DNA of 16,962 nt from CALREA01 sp041674865 (lineage in GTDB: Bacteria > Patescibacteriota > Gracilibacteria > UBA1369 > UBA12463): positions 1-16,962 of the forward strand of contig JBAYUX010000029.1 in assembly GCA_041674865.1 (NCBI GenBank), read 5' to 3'. Position numbers and translations under genes: made by a program. Positions within the stretch are counted from its first letter, which is position 1, and every line of letters starts with the position of its first letter. The notes under the pieces are model-generated. The model made no database searches, was not told where the DNA came from, and saw only the letters and a list, made by a program, of their open reading frames with translations. This document shows positions 15,371 to 16,962 of this stretch, piece after piece.

Positions 15371-16816
15371 TTATTTTCCAATCAAAGCATAGCCATAGGT
15401 TCCAGTCTGCTTTGTAAGGCTAGACTCTAGATTAATCGTATATCCACCATTCTGTCCAGTGGAAGTGACGGTTGGGTTGGTGATAATAGCTTTGTCGGGT
15501 GCTCCGCCACTGGGAAGGGTTTTGTACAGAATTTGGTATTGGATGTATGGAATTTCTCCTTTGTTGATATTTCCCTTTAGCGGAAGGCTGCTTGCGATTG
15601 AGAGATGCATGGTTGGGTTGACCATATCTTTCCAGGGTTCGAGTTGTTTGATGAATGAAAGGATAGAGGTGTAGAGATCTGGTTTAACGGGGGCAGATGT
15701 TTGTCCGTAAACAGATTTTGTGCCATTTGTGAAACTTAATACGATATTTTTGAATGGGTTTGAATTAAAATCAGGATTTCCGTTATTAAGAAAAATTTTC
15801 TGAATTATTGATTGTTGCAACTTATCTACTTTTGCGGCTTCTGTAGATACTTCTTTTATAAAACATGCCACCTGTTCTATTGAGGATTTAGAACAGTCGG
15901 CGACGATGTCCCAGAGGATTGCCCTATTTATTTCTTCGGATTTTGATACGTCTACCACCATCCTCTCATCACTATCTCTACAAACTGTGCCGCTGTTGCA
16001 GGGCATTCTTACTCTTAGCCAGAATTCGGTGATGTCTTTGGGGCTGGTGATGAAGCCGTTGTAGAGGGGGATTTCGGCGGAGACGCCAGGTTCGAGTTTG
16101 TTCCAGAGGCAAGGGTGGTCGAGGGTGGTGAATTTGGAGCTGTTGATGTAGGCGACGGTGGTGAACTCGTCCCACTGATCTTTTGGGGGTTTTGTACTTG
16201 TGCTGTTTGGGTTGGTTGGATTTGCTCCGTTGTCTGTTTTTTTCTGACTTAATTGGTCGTTTCCTGCGTACTGTTTTCCGGTGATGAAGAAATACATGTC
16301 GCGATACCACTGTTCGTCTTTTACGATGGGTTGCGTTGCGGCGTTACAGTCGTTGCCACCCATGGTTCCAGAACCCGGGAATGGGTAGACGTAGTACATT
16401 TTTTTGTTGGCATTGCATGTGCTTTCGGTTGGGCTGCTGTCATCGCCACACACTTTCCCGCCATTTGAGAGGGTGTCGGTGACTTTGAAACTGATGACGT
16501 TTTGTTTTTGATTGTTCGGATCTTGGTTATTACCAACGGTAATTGGTTGGCCAACTTGATACGAGCTTGATCCGGTAATTCCATTTACCAGAGCGACGAA
16601 TGTTGAAGGCTTGTTCTGTTGATAGAGGCCGAGTTCGAGACCAGTGACGGCGTTTAAATAAGCCTGATCTGCGGCGGCGCCACCTTGTGCGATTTTGAGA
16701 GAGCGTGTCATGGCGATCATGACGCTAGACATCGTAAACATAAACGCAAGTACCATGATCATGGCAATAAGCGCTGAAACACCTGGTCGAGTGCGTTTGA
16801 GTAGTCGGATTTCCAC
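15371..16816 (-). CDS. PilX/GspK-like protein with type IV pilin-type N-terminus
   Basis: A 481-residue protein, probably a large minor pilin or pseudopilin-like envelope protein. Seen: a short basic leader MEIRLLKRTRPG, a possible prepilin peptidase site after Gly12, and a hydrophobic helix VSALIAMIMVLAFMFTMSSV (13-32) that continues as an amphipathic helix to about 65. There is no Glu at mature position 5, as in GspK-type proteins. The body is soluble, with eight Cys (123, 134, 157, 236, 273, 279, 308, 318) that could form disulfides outside the cell, and a Thr/Gly-rich end. No pilin assembly genes are in the window to confirm the system. GTG is the start: it gives the leader peptide and follows a good promoter; no Shine-Dalgarno is seen. 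Stop is TAA. Oddity: codons for about residues 215-266 almost all end in C, while the part after 267 is A/T-ending with AGA and AGG for Arg. Confidence 0.82.
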   Translation of the reverse strand: MEIRLLKRTRPGVSALIAMIMVLAFMFTMSSVMIAMTRSLKIAQGGAAADQAYLNAVTGLELGLYQQNKPSTFVALVNGITGSSSYQVGQPITVGNNQDPNNQKQNVISFKVTDTLSNGGKVCGDDSSPTESTCNANKKMYYVYPFPGSGTMGGNDCNAATQPIVKDEQWYRDMYFFITGKQYAGNDQLSQKKTDNGANPTNPNSTSTKPPKDQWDEFTTVAYINSSKFTTLDHPCLWNKLEPGVSAEIPLYNGFITSPKDITEFWLRVRMPCNSGTVCRDSDERMVVDVSKSEEINRAILWDIVADCSKSSIEQVACFIKEVSTEAAKVDKLQQSIIQKIFLNNGNPDFNSNPFKNIVLSFTNGTKSVYGQTSAPVKPDLYTSILSFIKQLEPWKDMVNPTMHLSIASSLPLKGNINKGEIPYIQYQILYKTLPSGGAPDKAIITNPTVTSTGQNGGYTINLESSLTKQTGTYGYALIGK

Positions 16817-16841
16817 AGTGAGGCGTGTGAATGAGTGAGGC
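16817..16841 (-). repeat. 8-bp direct repeat in the leader of the pilin-like gene
   Basis: GCCTCACT occurs twice on the minus strand (16834-16841 and 16817-16824), 17 bp apart, the second copy touching the GTG start. Short enough to be chance; noted because it sits where a ribosome or regulator would bind. Confidence 0.35.
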
Positions 16842-16842
16842 T

Positions 16843-16872
16843 ATTGTAGCATTATCTCACCTTTGGTGTCAC
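16843..16872 (-). promoter_or_regulatory. Promoter of the pilin-like gene
   Basis: On the minus strand, -35 GTGACA (16867-16872), an 18-bp spacer, extended -10 TGCTACAAT with hexamer 16843-16848. Predicted start near 16836, leader about 20 nt. The -35 and spacer lie inside the last codons of the upstream gene. Confidence 0.6.
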
Positions 16873-16962
16873 CTGGTAGTCGAGGCGTTTGTTGAGAATG
16901 AGTCGGGTTTGAGATTCGATGGCGGGGATTGAGACGAGGAAGATACTCGTAATTGGAACGAA
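16852..16962 (-). CDS. C-terminal end of an unidentified protein (partial)
   Basis: The last 36 codons of a minus-strand gene that enters from the right edge, ending VTPKVR and TAA. The readable part begins FVPITSIFLVSIPAI, hydrophobic and then turning basic (TRLILNKRLDYQVTPKVR), as at the cytoplasmic end of a membrane protein. Membrane glycosyltransferases of family GT2 can end this way, but 36 residues do not decide it. Same direction as the pilin-like gene, 35 bp upstream, so possibly one locus. The frame is supported by being open to the window edge and by codon use like its neighbour. Confidence 0.5.
   Translation of the reverse strand, partial: FVPITSIFLVSIPAIESQTRLILNKRLDYQVTPKVR

Noticed and set aside
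1..16962. Genetic code 25 (UGA as Gly), as in Gracilibacteria
   Set aside because: All long genes are complete with no in-frame TGA and normal Gly codons, so the standard code reads them. The lack of TGA stops is reported separately.
1..16962. CRISPR array, insertion sequence, prophage, tRNA or rRNA genes
   Set aside because: I saw no regularly spaced repeats, transposase or integrase motifs, phage genes, or tRNA/rRNA sequence in any gap.

Overview
The window carries nine complete protein-coding genes and one partial gene, densely packed. It is free of transposons, prophage genes, CRISPR arrays and recognisable tRNA or rRNA genes. It looks like ordinary chromosome of a bacterium from the Patescibacteria (Candidate Phyla Radiation), perhaps near Peregrinibacteria. 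The placement rests on GYAW..GWI-type tryptophan repeats in a secreted protein, PilX/GspK-like pilin architecture, standard-code genes that never use TGA, and the lack of Shine-Dalgarno sequences before the starts. It is inference, not proof: no marker such as 16S rRNA is present.

Left part, minus strand (about 1-6570): pheS and pheT, 13 bp apart, form the phenylalanyl-tRNA synthetase operon. Downstream lies a class A penicillin-binding protein with an extra C-terminal Ig-like domain and a Pro/Gly-rich tail. Middle (6571-11016): a geranylgeranyl-reductase-like flavoprotein (+) diverges from pheS through interleaved promoters. It converges on an HU gene (-) across a hairpin terminator. HU diverges from topA (+), so two genes for chromosome architecture and DNA topology share one 281-bp control region. 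Right part (11106-16962): a secreted 769-aa protein with tryptophan repeats and an FW (NBR1-like) domain (+) faces a 605-aa secreted protein (-) with Asp-Ala-Gly repeats and a C-terminal sorting-type tail. Behind that are a PilX/GspK-like pilin-fold protein (-) and the last 36 codons of another minus-strand gene. This right part appears to be an envelope and cell-surface region.

Promoters of the sigma-70 type can be read before seven of the nine complete genes; PBP has only a weak candidate and pheT is read from pheS. The three plus-strand genes have the -10 hexamer only 6-10 bases from the start codon, so their mRNAs should be leaderless or nearly so. The minus-strand genes have leaders of about 20-83 nt, also without a Shine-Dalgarno motif. 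The most interesting leads are this initiation pattern, the absence of TGA stops, the two unusual surface proteins, the mosaic codon use of the pilin-like gene, and the HU leader with a UUCG hairpin and an overlapping small ORF.
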